Positions 1-6,024 of a stretch of DNA of 64,000 bases are shown here, in pieces. The position numbers and the translations under genes were made by a program. Numbering within the stretch: the stretch's first letter is position 1; every line of letters begins with the position of its first letter. Under the pieces are notes generated by a model that saw only the letters and a program-made list of their open reading frames with translations, did no database searches and had not been told where the DNA came from. This stretch comes from a virus. The stretch covers positions 1 to 64,000 of IMG/VR virus record IMGVR_UViG_3300031524_001640; one strand, written 5' to 3'.

Positions 1-1
1 A

Positions 2-292
2 TGCGGCGACGTCATGAAGCTGCAAATCCGGGTAAACCCGCAGACCAGGATCATCGAGGACGCGAAGTTCAAGACGTTCGGCTGCGGCTCGGCGATCGCA
101 TCGTCATCGCTGGCGACCGAGTGGGTAAAAGGCAAGACGGTGGACGAGGCTCTGCAGATCAAGAACACCGACATAGTGAAAGAGCTGTCACTGCCTCCGG
201 TCAAGATTCATTGCTCGGTTCTTGCCCAAGACGCGATAGCGGCTGCAATACGTGACTGGAAGAAGAAACAAAACACTAACATAGATGGATAG
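2..292 (+). CDS. iscU: IscU Fe-S cluster scaffold protein, 5' end outside window
   Basis: C-terminal 96 residues of IscU, the scaffold on which 2Fe-2S clusters are built before transfer with HscA/HscB. The reading frame is open to the left edge. Visible: the CGD motif (first ligand Cys and the Asp) at the very start, the second ligand Cys in FGCGSAIASS, the HscA-recognition motif LPPVK, and the third ligand Cys in KIHCS. All three ligands are therefore present. The gene is GC-rich except for its last codons, unlike the AT-rich DNA that follows, which suggests acquisition from a host. An assembly or prophage junction is the alternative. Confidence 0.9.
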   Translation, partial: CGDVMKLQIRVNPQTRIIEDAKFKTFGCGSAIASSSLATEWVKGKTVDEALQIKNTDIVKELSLPPVKIHCSVLAQDAIAAAIRDWKKKQNTNIDG

Positions 293-300
293 AATTATCG

Positions 301-309
301 TATACTAAT
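301..309 (+). promoter_or_regulatory. Putative -10 promoter element TATACTAAT
   Basis: TATACTAAT lies 63 bases before the secreted-protein gene. The same word or close variants recur at 3298, 7750, 23414 and 30292 in front of genes, which suggests a phage promoter class dominated by its -10 box. I see no convincing -35 box. Confidence 0.4.
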
Positions 310-371
310 TAAACATGTAGGACTGAAACAAGTGAAAGCCATTGAGCTTTTATTAGTAGCAATGGAGAACA

Positions 372-1031
372 ATGTTCATGAAAAGTAGATACTTAGGTAT
401 CTTGATGTGTGCACTTATTGGGATAGCCCCAGTATACGCACAGAAGTCTGGTGAAAAGCAAGAAAAGCCAGCTCAACAGCACGAACAAGTTAAATCACAA
501 CAGAGTGCGAAACCACAACATAATATGGACCAACAGCGTCCTCAATCACATCCACGCAGCCAGCCTTCTCAGATGTCGAAGCCGAGCGCTCAACGAGTAG
601 AACAAAGAGATCAACAGCCTAAACAACAACATGCTCCGAAGCAAGCTCAACAGCCTAAACAAGAACAGAGACCAAAAGAACAAAGAAGTGATTGGCAAGC
701 TCACAAGTCAGGTAATTGGGCTGGTGAACATAAGACTTGGGCAGCTCGTGGCGGGTATAACGGGTATCATATTCCAGATGATAGGTTTAGAACGTCATTC
801 GGAAGAGAACACTCATTCAGAATTGGCAGCTACCCATATAGATTGGTTAATGGGTTCCCAAGCTTCCAATATAACGGTTTTTGGTTTGTACTAGCTGACC
901 CTTATCCCGGGGACTGGGGCGATAACTGGTATGATACAGATGATTGCTATATTGTTTATGAAGGTGGTGGGTATTATCTATATGATAGTAGACATGCTGG
1001 TGTAGCAATAGCAATAAACGTATCAATGTAA
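372..1031 (+). CDS. Secreted Gln/Pro/Lys-rich protein of acidobacterial type
   Basis: 219 residues. There is an N-terminal signal peptide (hydrophobic stretch ending VYAQ, about residues 8-24), then a low-complexity Gln/Lys/Pro segment to about residue 105, then a Trp/Tyr/Asp/Gly-rich C-terminal domain (GGYNGYHIPDDRF, DPYPGDWGDNWYDTDD, GYYLYDSR). I recall this C-terminal pattern from exported proteins of Acidobacteria; its function is unknown. An SD-like GGAG precedes the ATG, and a second ATG lies two codons in. It is probably a host-derived gene acting in the envelope, and it is the main clue to the host. Confidence 0.7.
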   Translation: MFMKSRYLGILMCALIGIAPVYAQKSGEKQEKPAQQHEQVKSQQSAKPQHNMDQQRPQSHPRSQPSQMSKPSAQRVEQRDQQPKQQHAPKQAQQPKQEQRPKEQRSDWQAHKSGNWAGEHKTWAARGGYNGYHIPDDRFRTSFGREHSFRIGSYPYRLVNGFPSFQYNGFWFVLADPYPGDWGDNWYDTDDCYIVYEGGGYYLYDSRHAGVAIAINVSM

Positions 1032-1042
1032 AGGAGTAACAG

Positions 1043-1198
1043 ATGTTAGGAATAATCCTAGTAATACTATTGATCTTCTTCTTCGTCGGTGCGTTGCCTT
1101 CTTGGCCACACAGTCAGAATTGGGGATACTTTCCAAGTGGAGGAATAGGATTAGTTCTTTTAATCCTCATTATACTTCTAGTATTGGGTAGGCTCTAA
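1043..1198 (+). CDS. DUF3309-like small membrane protein
   Basis: 51 residues beginning MLGIILVILL. A hydrophobic N-terminal helix, then LPSWPHSQNWGYFPSGG, then a second hydrophobic stretch ending LGRL. This layout matches DUF3309 proteins of soil bacteria; function unknown. SD AGGAG lies 7 bases before the ATG. It directly follows the secreted-protein gene, so the two are probably one transcript. Confidence 0.75.
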   Translation: MLGIILVILLIFFFVGALPSWPHSQNWGYFPSGGIGLVLLILIILLVLGRL

Positions 1199-1207
1199 CA
1201 TTCAACA

Positions 1208-1233
1208 TTGTAGGGTGGGGAACCACCCTACAA
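1208..1233 (+). terminator. 11-bp perfect hairpin with GGAA loop
   Basis: Arms TTGTAGGGTGG and CCACCCTACAA around a GGAA tetraloop. There is no U-tract, so it could act as a processing or stability hairpin rather than an intrinsic terminator. Confidence 0.45.
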
Positions 1234-1250
1234 TAACGTGAAGGATTCAT

Positions 1251-1394
1251 ATGCTTTGGACGATATTAATAATTTTACTATTTTTATGGTTACTTGGTTT
1301 CGGTCTCCATATAGCAGGCGGTTTAATCCACCTTTTACTAGTACTAGCCTTTATAGTATTAATGATAGGGCTATTCTCTGGCAGAAATATCTAG
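1251..1394 (+). CDS. lmo0937/DUF5670-like membrane peptide
   Basis: 47 residues beginning MLWTILIILLFLWLLG, with a second hydrophobic segment containing GGLIHLLLVLAFIV. This matches the two-helix lmo0937 family seen in many bacteria; function unknown. AAGGA precedes the ATG by 5 bases. It forms a small envelope-gene group with the two preceding genes. Confidence 0.65.
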   Translation: MLWTILIILLFLWLLGFGLHIAGGLIHLLLVLAFIVLMIGLFSGRNI

Positions 1395-1422
1395 ACAATC
1401 TGCAATTCTAAACAAAGGTAAA

Positions 1423-1656
1423 ATGGGACAGGAAGAACAGATTACAGTAACATTTAATCGTATTCAGTTTGATATGATAGAAGAAGTAATGACTGAATAC
1501 GACCAAACAGCAGCTCAAAGATTCTCATACGAGAACTGGAGAGTAATACAAGAAATTCGTATTATCTTAGCTGCTGGTCGCAATGCATTAGCCACTGGGG
1601 AACCGGGCGCACCACCTCCTCCTTTTATATCACCACAAGATCAGGACATGTACTAA
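1423..1656 (+). CDS. Hypothetical protein, 77 aa
   Basis: Not recognised. Mixed alpha-helical sequence ending in a Pro-rich tail (EPGAPPPPF). An AAAGG ribosome site precedes the ATG, and codon use matches the neighbours. Confidence 0.5.
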   Translation: MGQEEQITVTFNRIQFDMIEEVMTEYDQTAAQRFSYENWRVIQEIRIILAAGRNALATGEPGAPPPPFISPQDQDMY

Positions 1657-1717
1657 AGTACCATGCCCTTTTAACTAAACTCAAACTTACAAAGAGAAAC
1701 CCAAGTGAGGTTCAGAT

Positions 1718-2476
1718 ATGCCAAAGCTACATGAGTTACTAGCGGTTGAGAAGAATTTGGAAAATCAAGCCGCAAAAACACGGACTGAATTAGAGGCCAC
1801 CTTCGAGAAGAAAAGATCTCATTTCAGTGAGATTCGTAAGACCTACTCTGCTTATACAGAAGGTGCACCAGTCAAGATCGAGGAAGTGTCAGAGATTCAG
1901 ACAACAGTGAAAGATGAACTGTTGTGGTGGTCGGCATTCCAGATCAAGAGTATTGACCTGTCACATCAGGTTGATGTAGCAAATACTCAAGCAAGAGCAG
2001 ATGTGGTAGACGATGACGGAAACACAATCCTGAAGGATGTCCCCGCCACAAGTCTATTGCAGTTGGAAAAGAGGTTGAAGGAAGTTCAGGTTCTTCTGAC
2101 AGCTATTCCAACACTTGATCCAACAAAAGGGTTCAAGCAAGACGATAACCGCTCAGTAGGAATCTATCAAGCGAGAGACGTGGAATCAGAGCGCAAAACA
2201 CTTGTAAAGAAACCACTAGTTCTGTACCCGGCTACAGACAAACATCCAGCACAGTGTCAAATTCTGGAAGAAACCATTGCAACAGGTCTATTGAGAACTC
2301 AGGAATGGTCCTCAATGTTGACTCCAGTTATGAAAGCTTCACTTCTGGAGAGGGTTGAAAACCTGTCAAGATTCGTCAAGAAGGCAAGAGCCCGCGCCAA
2401 TGAGCAGGACATTGACGTATCAAGCTCAAAGATTGGCAAGAAGCTGATGGATTATATCCTTGTTCCATTAGCATAA
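1718..2476 (+). CDS. Conserved phage protein resembling DUF7873
   Basis: 252 residues. The N-terminal MPKLHELLAVEKNLENQA, the ATFEKKRSHF helix and the PTLDPTKGF motif at about residue 134 recall a family common in actinobacterial and phage genomes (DUF7873 as I remember it). No catalytic motif is visible. AGGTT precedes the ATG. The family name is uncertain; that this is a real gene is not. Confidence 0.65.
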   Translation: MPKLHELLAVEKNLENQAAKTRTELEATFEKKRSHFSEIRKTYSAYTEGAPVKIEEVSEIQTTVKDELLWWSAFQIKSIDLSHQVDVANTQARADVVDDDGNTILKDVPATSLLQLEKRLKEVQVLLTAIPTLDPTKGFKQDDNRSVGIYQARDVESERKTLVKKPLVLYPATDKHPAQCQILEETIATGLLRTQEWSSMLTPVMKASLLERVENLSRFVKKARARANEQDIDVSSSKIGKKLMDYILVPLA

Positions 2477-2482
2477 TAAGTT

Positions 2483-2625
2483 TTCTCCTATAGGACGGAA
2501 TCCCCGAGGTCGCTACGAACTAGTCGCACGGACGTAGTAAACGGAGGTTGGGTCATAACCAACAAGAGTCGTGGGTTTAATGCGATGTTACCACCTAGAA
2601 GATTCGTCTTCTTGCCGTAGGAGAA
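2483..2625 (+). ncRNA. Candidate structured RNA, 143 nt
   Basis: Closed by an 8-bp stem (TTCTCCTA at 2483-2490 with TAGGAGAA at 2618-2625). Inside are a CTACG/CGTAG stem, GTTGG/CCAAC around a 7-base loop, and GAAGA-TTCG-TCTTC. It lies just upstream of a 34-aa Lys-rich ORF, so a 5' leader is possible. No known class recognised. Confidence 0.4.
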
Positions 2626-2646
2626 ATGTTTTATAGAGGTGGTACA

Positions 2647-2751
2647 ATGAAGTTCAGTAACAAGCAGAAACACATTGCATCAGCAAAGAAAAAGATGGAC
2701 AAACGCAATAAGCCCGGTCTTAAGTACAAAGACAAAGTGGCTAATAACTAA
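2647..2751 (+). CDS. Lys-rich micropeptide, 34 aa
   Basis: Begins MKFSNKQKHIASAKKKMDKR, with GAGGTGG upstream. Highly basic, so possibly nucleic-acid binding. Not recognised. Confidence 0.4.
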   Translation: MKFSNKQKHIASAKKKMDKRNKPGLKYKDKVANN

Positions 2752-2806
2752 CAAGCTTGGGAAGAGTCCGCAAGGATTCTTTCAACCTCAGGGTCAGGTT
2801 AAATAA

Positions 2807-2978
2807 ACGATTAAGTTTAACGTTAATCTATTACCCAAGAGGTTCACTTGGTAGAAACAACATCTGGTAGACGATTTCTTTCAAAATCGGGTATGAGAGT
2901 TCGATGCTCTCCTCGGGCCCCAAAACATATGCCTGAGTAGCTCAATGGTAAAGCACCGAGATTAACGTAAACAATCGT
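2807..2978 (+). ncRNA. Candidate circularly permuted tRNA
   Basis: The 3' part of a tRNA lies before its 5' part. T-arm GAGAG-TTCGATG-CTCTC is at 2895-2911, acceptor strand CTCGGGC at 2912-2918 and CCA at 2920-2922. After 8 bases comes acceptor strand GCCTGAG (2931-2937), then TA and a D-arm-like GCTC..AAGC. The acceptor strands pair over 7 bp with one wobble. The ends are joined by a long helix: ACGATT/AATCGT, TTTA/TAAA and CGTTAAT/ATTAACG. The anticodon arm is not resolved. Alternative: two adjacent broken tRNAs. Confidence 0.5.
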
Positions 2979-3109
2979 AGTTCCAGACACGTGTTTATAC
3001 AACTACCGTAATTTGTTAAAACCATTTAGGTTTGACATCAAATTAACCGGGGTAGCCCGACGCGGATAGCCGGGCTACTCCACTAAAATCCCAAGATGAG
3101 GAAAAGAAA

Positions 3110-3268
3110 ATGCCAGAAGAACTTAAGAAGACAGGAACCTCACCAGAAACGTACGAACGTTTGAAAGCGCTTGGCTGGTACTACGATGGTAGAAGTGTTT
3201 CATGGAAGTTCTGGTGGTCTCGCGAACAGAAGGCGTTGAGTCGCGAAAGAGAAAGAGAAAGAGATTAA
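3110..3268 (+). CDS. Hypothetical protein, 52 aa
   Basis: Trp/Tyr-rich middle (LGWYYDGRSVSWKFWW) and an Arg/Glu repeat tail. GAGGAAAAG before the ATG serves as the SD. Not recognised. Confidence 0.5.
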   Translation: MPEELKKTGTSPETYERLKALGWYYDGRSVSWKFWWSREQKALSRERERERD

Positions 3269-3297
3269 AGATTCTAGTGTTTTCCAACATTTGGTGG

Positions 3298-3307
3298 TAT
3301 ACTAAAT
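3298..3307 (+). promoter_or_regulatory. Extended -10 promoter TGG-TATACTAAAT
   Basis: TGG directly precedes TATACT, giving an extended -10 box, just ahead of the tRNA-Ala fragment. Confidence 0.4.
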
Positions 3308-3322
3308 AGGAAAGCACGACGT

Positions 3323-3367
3323 GGGCTCTTAGCTCATTCGGGAGAGCAATGCTCTTGCAAAGCAGCA
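3323..3367 (+). pseudogene. tRNA-Ala 5' fragment (TGC anticodon)
   Basis: Acceptor-like GGGCTCT, TA, D-arm GCTC-ATTCGGGA-GAGC, and an anticodon arm TGCT-CTTGCAA-AGCA with anticodon TGC. The variable loop, T-arm and 3' acceptor are missing. The sequence runs directly into the stop codon of the antisense HNH gene, so the tRNA appears broken by that insertion. Confidence 0.6.
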
Positions 3368-3898
3368 TCATTTTCTCTTTGAGCTATACGATCCATCGTG
3401 ATTAATGTAATGTTCTTTAGCGTGACAATTTGGGCACAGAATCTCTAAGTTTGATAGATGAGAATTGGAACGGTTACGATCCTTGTGGTGTACAACAAGG
3501 ATCCCTATTAATTCATCATATCCACATCTATTACACTTATTTGGGAATGCGTTTAGAGCTTTTGCTCTATAATGGTGTTCTCCGGTACCTGTGCCAAAAT
3601 GAGATGGTTGTATAGCTTTTATGTTACCACCGTCTAATCGCTGTCCAAGTTCTTTACACTTACGGTTACAAAAGCGCAATCCGCTTCTAGAATTGGCTTT
3701 TCTAACGTATCTGGAAGGCTTAGTAAATGTACTATTACAATAAGCACAAGTAAGCTCTATAATAGGAGCTTTACTAGGAAGAGAGCTCTTATAGTTTCCA
3801 GAGCATTTCCTGGAACAGTATTTACCATTACCTCTGGTAATATCACGTTGTGGAGCATCAAATAGTTTGTTACAATATAAACAGTTACGAATTGGCAT
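3368..3898 (-). CDS. HNH homing endonuclease with zinc-binding repeats
   Basis: 176 residues on the opposite strand to almost everything else. Two N-terminal CxxC...CxxxC modules (CLYCNKLF...YCSRKC; CAYCNSTF...FCNRKC) precede an HNH domain: CNRCGYDEL, VVHHKDRNRSNSHLSNLEILCPNCH at about residues 118-158. It is probably a free-standing mobile endonuclease cutting at or near the tRNA-Ala locus: it ends inside a tRNA-Ala fragment, and an intact tRNA-Ala lies on its other side. A TATACTATATAG promoter lies upstream on its strand. Confidence 0.85.
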   Translation of the reverse strand: MPIRNCLYCNKLFDAPQRDITRGNGKYCSRKCSGNYKSSLPSKAPIIELTCAYCNSTFTKPSRYVRKANSRSGLRFCNRKCKELGQRLDGGNIKAIQPSHFGTGTGEHHYRAKALNAFPNKCNRCGYDELIGILVVHHKDRNRSNSHLSNLEILCPNCHAKEHYINHDGSYSSKRK

Positions 3899-3904
3899 AT
3901 AAAT

Positions 3905-3983
3905 GGGTTGTGGGACTGCACGGGGTGGTCACTTCTTTTGCAAAGAAGATTTCAGATGAGTTCGATTCTCATACGATCCACCA
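3905..3983 (+). tRNA. tRNA-Ala (TGC)
   Basis: Acceptor GGGTTGT/ACGATCC (two wobbles), D-stem GACT/GGTC, anticodon arm CTTCT-TTTGCAA-AGAAG, T-arm ATGAG-TTCGATT-CTCAT, A then CCA. The 7-base variable region is slightly long. Confidence 0.75.
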
Positions 3984-3997
3984 ACAAATCCTTTCGT

Positions 3998-4012
3998 ATC
4001 TATATAGTATAA
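3998..4012 (-). promoter_or_regulatory. Promoter-like TATACTATATAG on minus strand
   Basis: Reads TTATACTATATAGAT on the minus strand, about 100 bases upstream of the HNH start. The same 11-12 base word precedes the other three leftward endonuclease genes. Confidence 0.5.
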
Positions 4013-4078
4013 CATTTACAAAGGTGCAATTCTCGCTGGGTCCACCAATATTAAGTAGTACAAATAAGGGAGAGTACG

Positions 4079-4222
4079 ATGATTCACAAGGGTAAAGATC
4101 CGGGTCAGGGTAAGATCGGTAGCACTGGCAAACCAAGTAAAAAGGGCGGCTTCGAGTCATTGAACAAGACAGCCACCACAACCGTTGGTGGTAACCGTGG
4201 TAAGGGTGGTAAAAAGAAGTAG
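4079..4222 (+). CDS. Gly/Lys-rich small basic protein, 47 aa
   Basis: Begins MIHKGKDPGQGKIGSTGKPS and ends in a GKGGKKK tail. GGGAGAG precedes the ATG. Likely nucleic-acid binding from composition only. Confidence 0.5.
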   Translation: MIHKGKDPGQGKIGSTGKPSKKGGFESLNKTATTTVGGNRGKGGKKK

Positions 4223-4233
4223 TTTTAACAACT

Positions 4234-4347
4234 TTGTTATGGGTCGACCGACGAGGATTATCTGGATGGACGAAAGTCTAACTGTCGCCTGCAGCGGGTT
4301 TCGATACCCAAATAAGGCATAACCTTATCAATCCATATCCATAACAA
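4234..4347 (+). ncRNA. Hairpin RNA element, copy 1 of tandem array
   Basis: Outer 9-bp stem TTGTTATGG/CCATAACAA. Conserved 5' strand GGGTCG-N10-ATTATCT and 3' strand TTATCAATCCATATCC. P2 is GAGG/CCTT. Inside are a GNRA hairpin GGAC-GAAA-GTCT and a GCCT/AGGC stem carrying GGGT-TTCGAT-ACCC. Confidence 0.65.
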
Positions 4348-4357
4348 TATAAATTCC

Positions 4358-4469
4358 GCTTAGGGTCGAACGACAAGGGTTATCTAAAAGCGCAAGCTAG
4401 CTGTTGCCTACAGTGGTTCCCGGATCCATCTCGGGAAAAGGCATTCCCTTATCAATCTACATCTTAAGC
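4358..4469 (+). ncRNA. Hairpin RNA element, copy 2
   Basis: Outer stem GCTTAGG/CTTAAGC (one G-U). The 5' strand is GGGTCG-N10-GTTATCT and the 3' strand TTATCAATCTACATC. P2 is AAGGG/CCCTT, the GNRA hairpin is AGC-GCAA-GCT, and TGCCT/AGGCA carries TTCCCG/CGGGAA. Stem sequences differ from copy 1 but pair, so this is covariation. Confidence 0.65.
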
Positions 4470-4478
4470 AACAAAGAA

Positions 4479-4561
4479 TCTCGGGTCGAAGTATAAAGGT
4501 TATCTACAATTAAAATGACAGCCTGCGTGCAGGCAATACCTTTGTCAATCCATATCCGAGA
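4479..4561 (+). ncRNA. Hairpin RNA element, copy 3
   Basis: Outer stem TCTCGG/CCGAGA, P2 AAAGGT/ACCTTT, inner hairpin GCCTG/CAGGC. It keeps GGGTCG-N10-GTTATCT and GTCAATCCATATCC. It is shorter than copies 1 and 2 because the distal hairpin is reduced. Confidence 0.65.
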
Positions 4562-4599
4562 GATGAATAAATAGTTCCAAACATTAAAAGGAGCTACAT

Positions 4600-4821
4600 A
4601 TGCGCTGTCGAGTGAATGGAGAAACTGTACATCTCCCAAGGACTGAAGAGCAGAAAGAAGCTACGAGACTTCGTAAGGCAGCTGAACGTGAAGCTCATCG
4701 TGAAAGGGTAATGAAAGCATACCCACCCTCTGTCAGATATGCCAAGGCTAAGTTCAAGCCCGGCAAGAAGACAAGAGGTAAGAGTGGTGGAGCAAAACTT
4801 CCACTACTTGGATTGCAATAA
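4600..4821 (+). CDS. Basic hypothetical protein, 73 aa
   Basis: Arg/Lys/Glu-rich helix (EEQKEATRLRKAAEREAHRE) followed by a Lys/Gly-rich tail. AAAGGAG ribosome site at good spacing. It starts 38 bases after RNA copy 3, so the RNA array may be its leader. Not recognised. Confidence 0.6.
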   Translation: MRCRVNGETVHLPRTEEQKEATRLRKAAEREAHRERVMKAYPPSVRYAKAKFKPGKKTRGKSGGAKLPLLGLQ

Positions 4822-4872
4822 CAACAAACTACGTTCGTTGAACCTCTAGAAGGTAAATATGGGGGTTTTACA

Positions 4873-5043
4873 ATGGTAGGTTTAGTTCTAATGATTTTAG
4901 CTGTGGTTTGTTTATTGATCGCAGCTTGTGGTGTTAATTTCCCCAATCCTAGATTTAATATGCTAGCTTGGGGGTTATTCTTCTGGGCTCTAACCGTGTT
5001 ATTAGGTTTTGTAAACACAGCAGGAGTAACAATAAAGCATTAA
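4873..5043 (+). CDS. Two-helix membrane protein, 56 aa
   Basis: Hydrophobic stretches at about residues 2-19 and 31-48, separated by FPNPRFN. No good SD; GGGGG is 10 bases upstream. Not recognised. Confidence 0.5.
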   Translation: MVGLVLMILAVVCLLIAACGVNFPNPRFNMLAWGLFFWALTVLLGFVNTAGVTIKH

Positions 5044-5050
5044 GACCTTT

Positions 5051-5319
5051 GGTGGGTCGCCGGAACTTGGTTATCTCTATAACCGTGCAAGTACCCGTTA
5101 CCTCGGGGACAATTAAACCTTCTCTGATAGAGAAGAGCTATTTGAAAGAATAGCAAACACAGAGGTTAAATAGTTATAAGCCTGTGTCTGGTTAAGACAC
5201 TACTAGTATTGAGAAGTCAGTGCGGTTACCTTTGACCACATAAAGGTGTAGGATATTTGACGCTGGTGATGTTTGCTGGACTAAGATATCCGAAATATCC
5301 AATTCCAATTATATCCACC
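5051..5319 (+). ncRNA. Large relative of the hairpin RNA element
   Basis: Keeps GGGTCG-N10-GTTATCT at 5054-5076 and CCAATTATATCC near the 3' end. The outer stem is GGTGG/CCACC and P2 includes TTGG/CCAA. Between them about 220 bases hold at least six hairpins, for example TTCTCT/AGAGAA, GCTATT/AATAGC, ACACAG/CTGTGT and ACCTTT/AAAGGT. No tRNA T-arm is visible. Confidence 0.45.
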
Positions 5320-5328
5320 TAAGATTTT

Positions 5329-5403
5329 GGTCCAGTAGCATAACGGCAGTGCACTTCACTGTCTCTGAAGTTTGTGTCGGTTCAAATCCGATCTGGATCG
5401 CCA
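5329..5403 (+). tRNA. tRNA-Asp (GTC)
   Basis: Acceptor GGTCCAG/CTGGATC, anticodon arm CTTCA-CTGTCTC-TGAAG, T-arm TCGG-TTCAAAT-CCGA, G then CCA encoded. Confidence 0.92.
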
Positions 5404-5411
5404 ATAGTGAG

Positions 5412-5485
5412 GGTGTAGGCTCTAGGTAACACTAGACACTTTAGGAGCTACTACAAGATGGGATTGTAGCCTAAAGCCCTGCACC
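5412..5485 (+). ncRNA. Three-way-junction RNA downstream of tRNA-Asp
   Basis: The P1 strands 5412-5419 and 5478-5485 pair over 8 bp (GGTGTAGG with CCTGCACC; one G-U). P2 is TCTAG-GTAACA-CTAGA. P3 is TTTAGG/CCTAAA extended by CTACAA/TTGTAG. It sits 36 bases before the outer-membrane protein gene, so it is a leader or riboswitch-like candidate. Confidence 0.4.
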
Positions 5486-5520
5486 TGATTCCCATAAGAT
5501 TTCCAAGGAGAGAAATATAA

Positions 5521-6006
5521 ATGCGTAATTTCATGTTAGCTGTTGCTATGGTACTATTAAGTACTTTCGCACTCGCCCAAGACAAGGTCGAGGTCTACGG
5601 TGGTATTCAATATCGCCATACAGATGTAAGTCAGTTTTCCAACGTGCTTGGGTATCAAGCAGATGGAACTTACTTCTTCACTCCTAGGTTTGGTGCAACA
5701 GTAGACCTAAGTGGCAATTTCTCAGACGGTAAGCGAGCTTATGTATACTCTGTTGGTCCTACTGTAAAGTTATTCTCAGTAGGAAACATAGACGTATCCA
5801 GCCACGTATTACTAGGCTGGGAACGTGCAGAGATTAATAAGTTTTCGGATTCTGGATTTGCTATAGCCACTGGCGGAGCAGTTGATTACAACCTATTTAA
5901 ACATGTTGCTATTAGAGCCATTGACCTAGACCACATATATTCAATTCATGATGGTAAAGGGGTCTCTGGGTTTCGTTATAGCGGTGGAATAGTATTTAAG
6001 TTCTAA
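5521..6006 (+). CDS. Outer-membrane beta-barrel protein
   Basis: 161 residues. Signal peptide MRNFMLAVAMVLLSTFALA with likely cleavage before QDKVEVYGG. Alternating beta-strands follow and the protein ends in aromatic FKF, typical of small OmpA/OmpW-like barrels. It would sit in the host outer membrane, so it is a candidate lysogenic-conversion or superinfection-exclusion gene. Strong AAGGAG ribosome site. The host is therefore diderm. Confidence 0.75.
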   Translation: MRNFMLAVAMVLLSTFALAQDKVEVYGGIQYRHTDVSQFSNVLGYQADGTYFFTPRFGATVDLSGNFSDGKRAYVYSVGPTVKLFSVGNIDVSSHVLLGWERAEINKFSDSGFAIATGGAVDYNLFKHVAIRAIDLDHIYSIHDGKGVSGFRYSGGIVFKF

Positions 6007-6024
6007 CGGTTAAACCTGTATGAT

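Noticed and set aside
3050-3079. Terminator: GGTAGCCCG/CGGGCTACT hairpin
   Set aside because: Strong stem but no U-tract and a large loop; possibly a tRNA remnant or processing hairpin, function not supported.
2931-3085. Ordinary tRNA starting GCCTGAGTAGCTC
   Set aside because: No downstream T-arm or matching 3' acceptor; the only partner CTCGGGC lies upstream, so it was treated as permuted.
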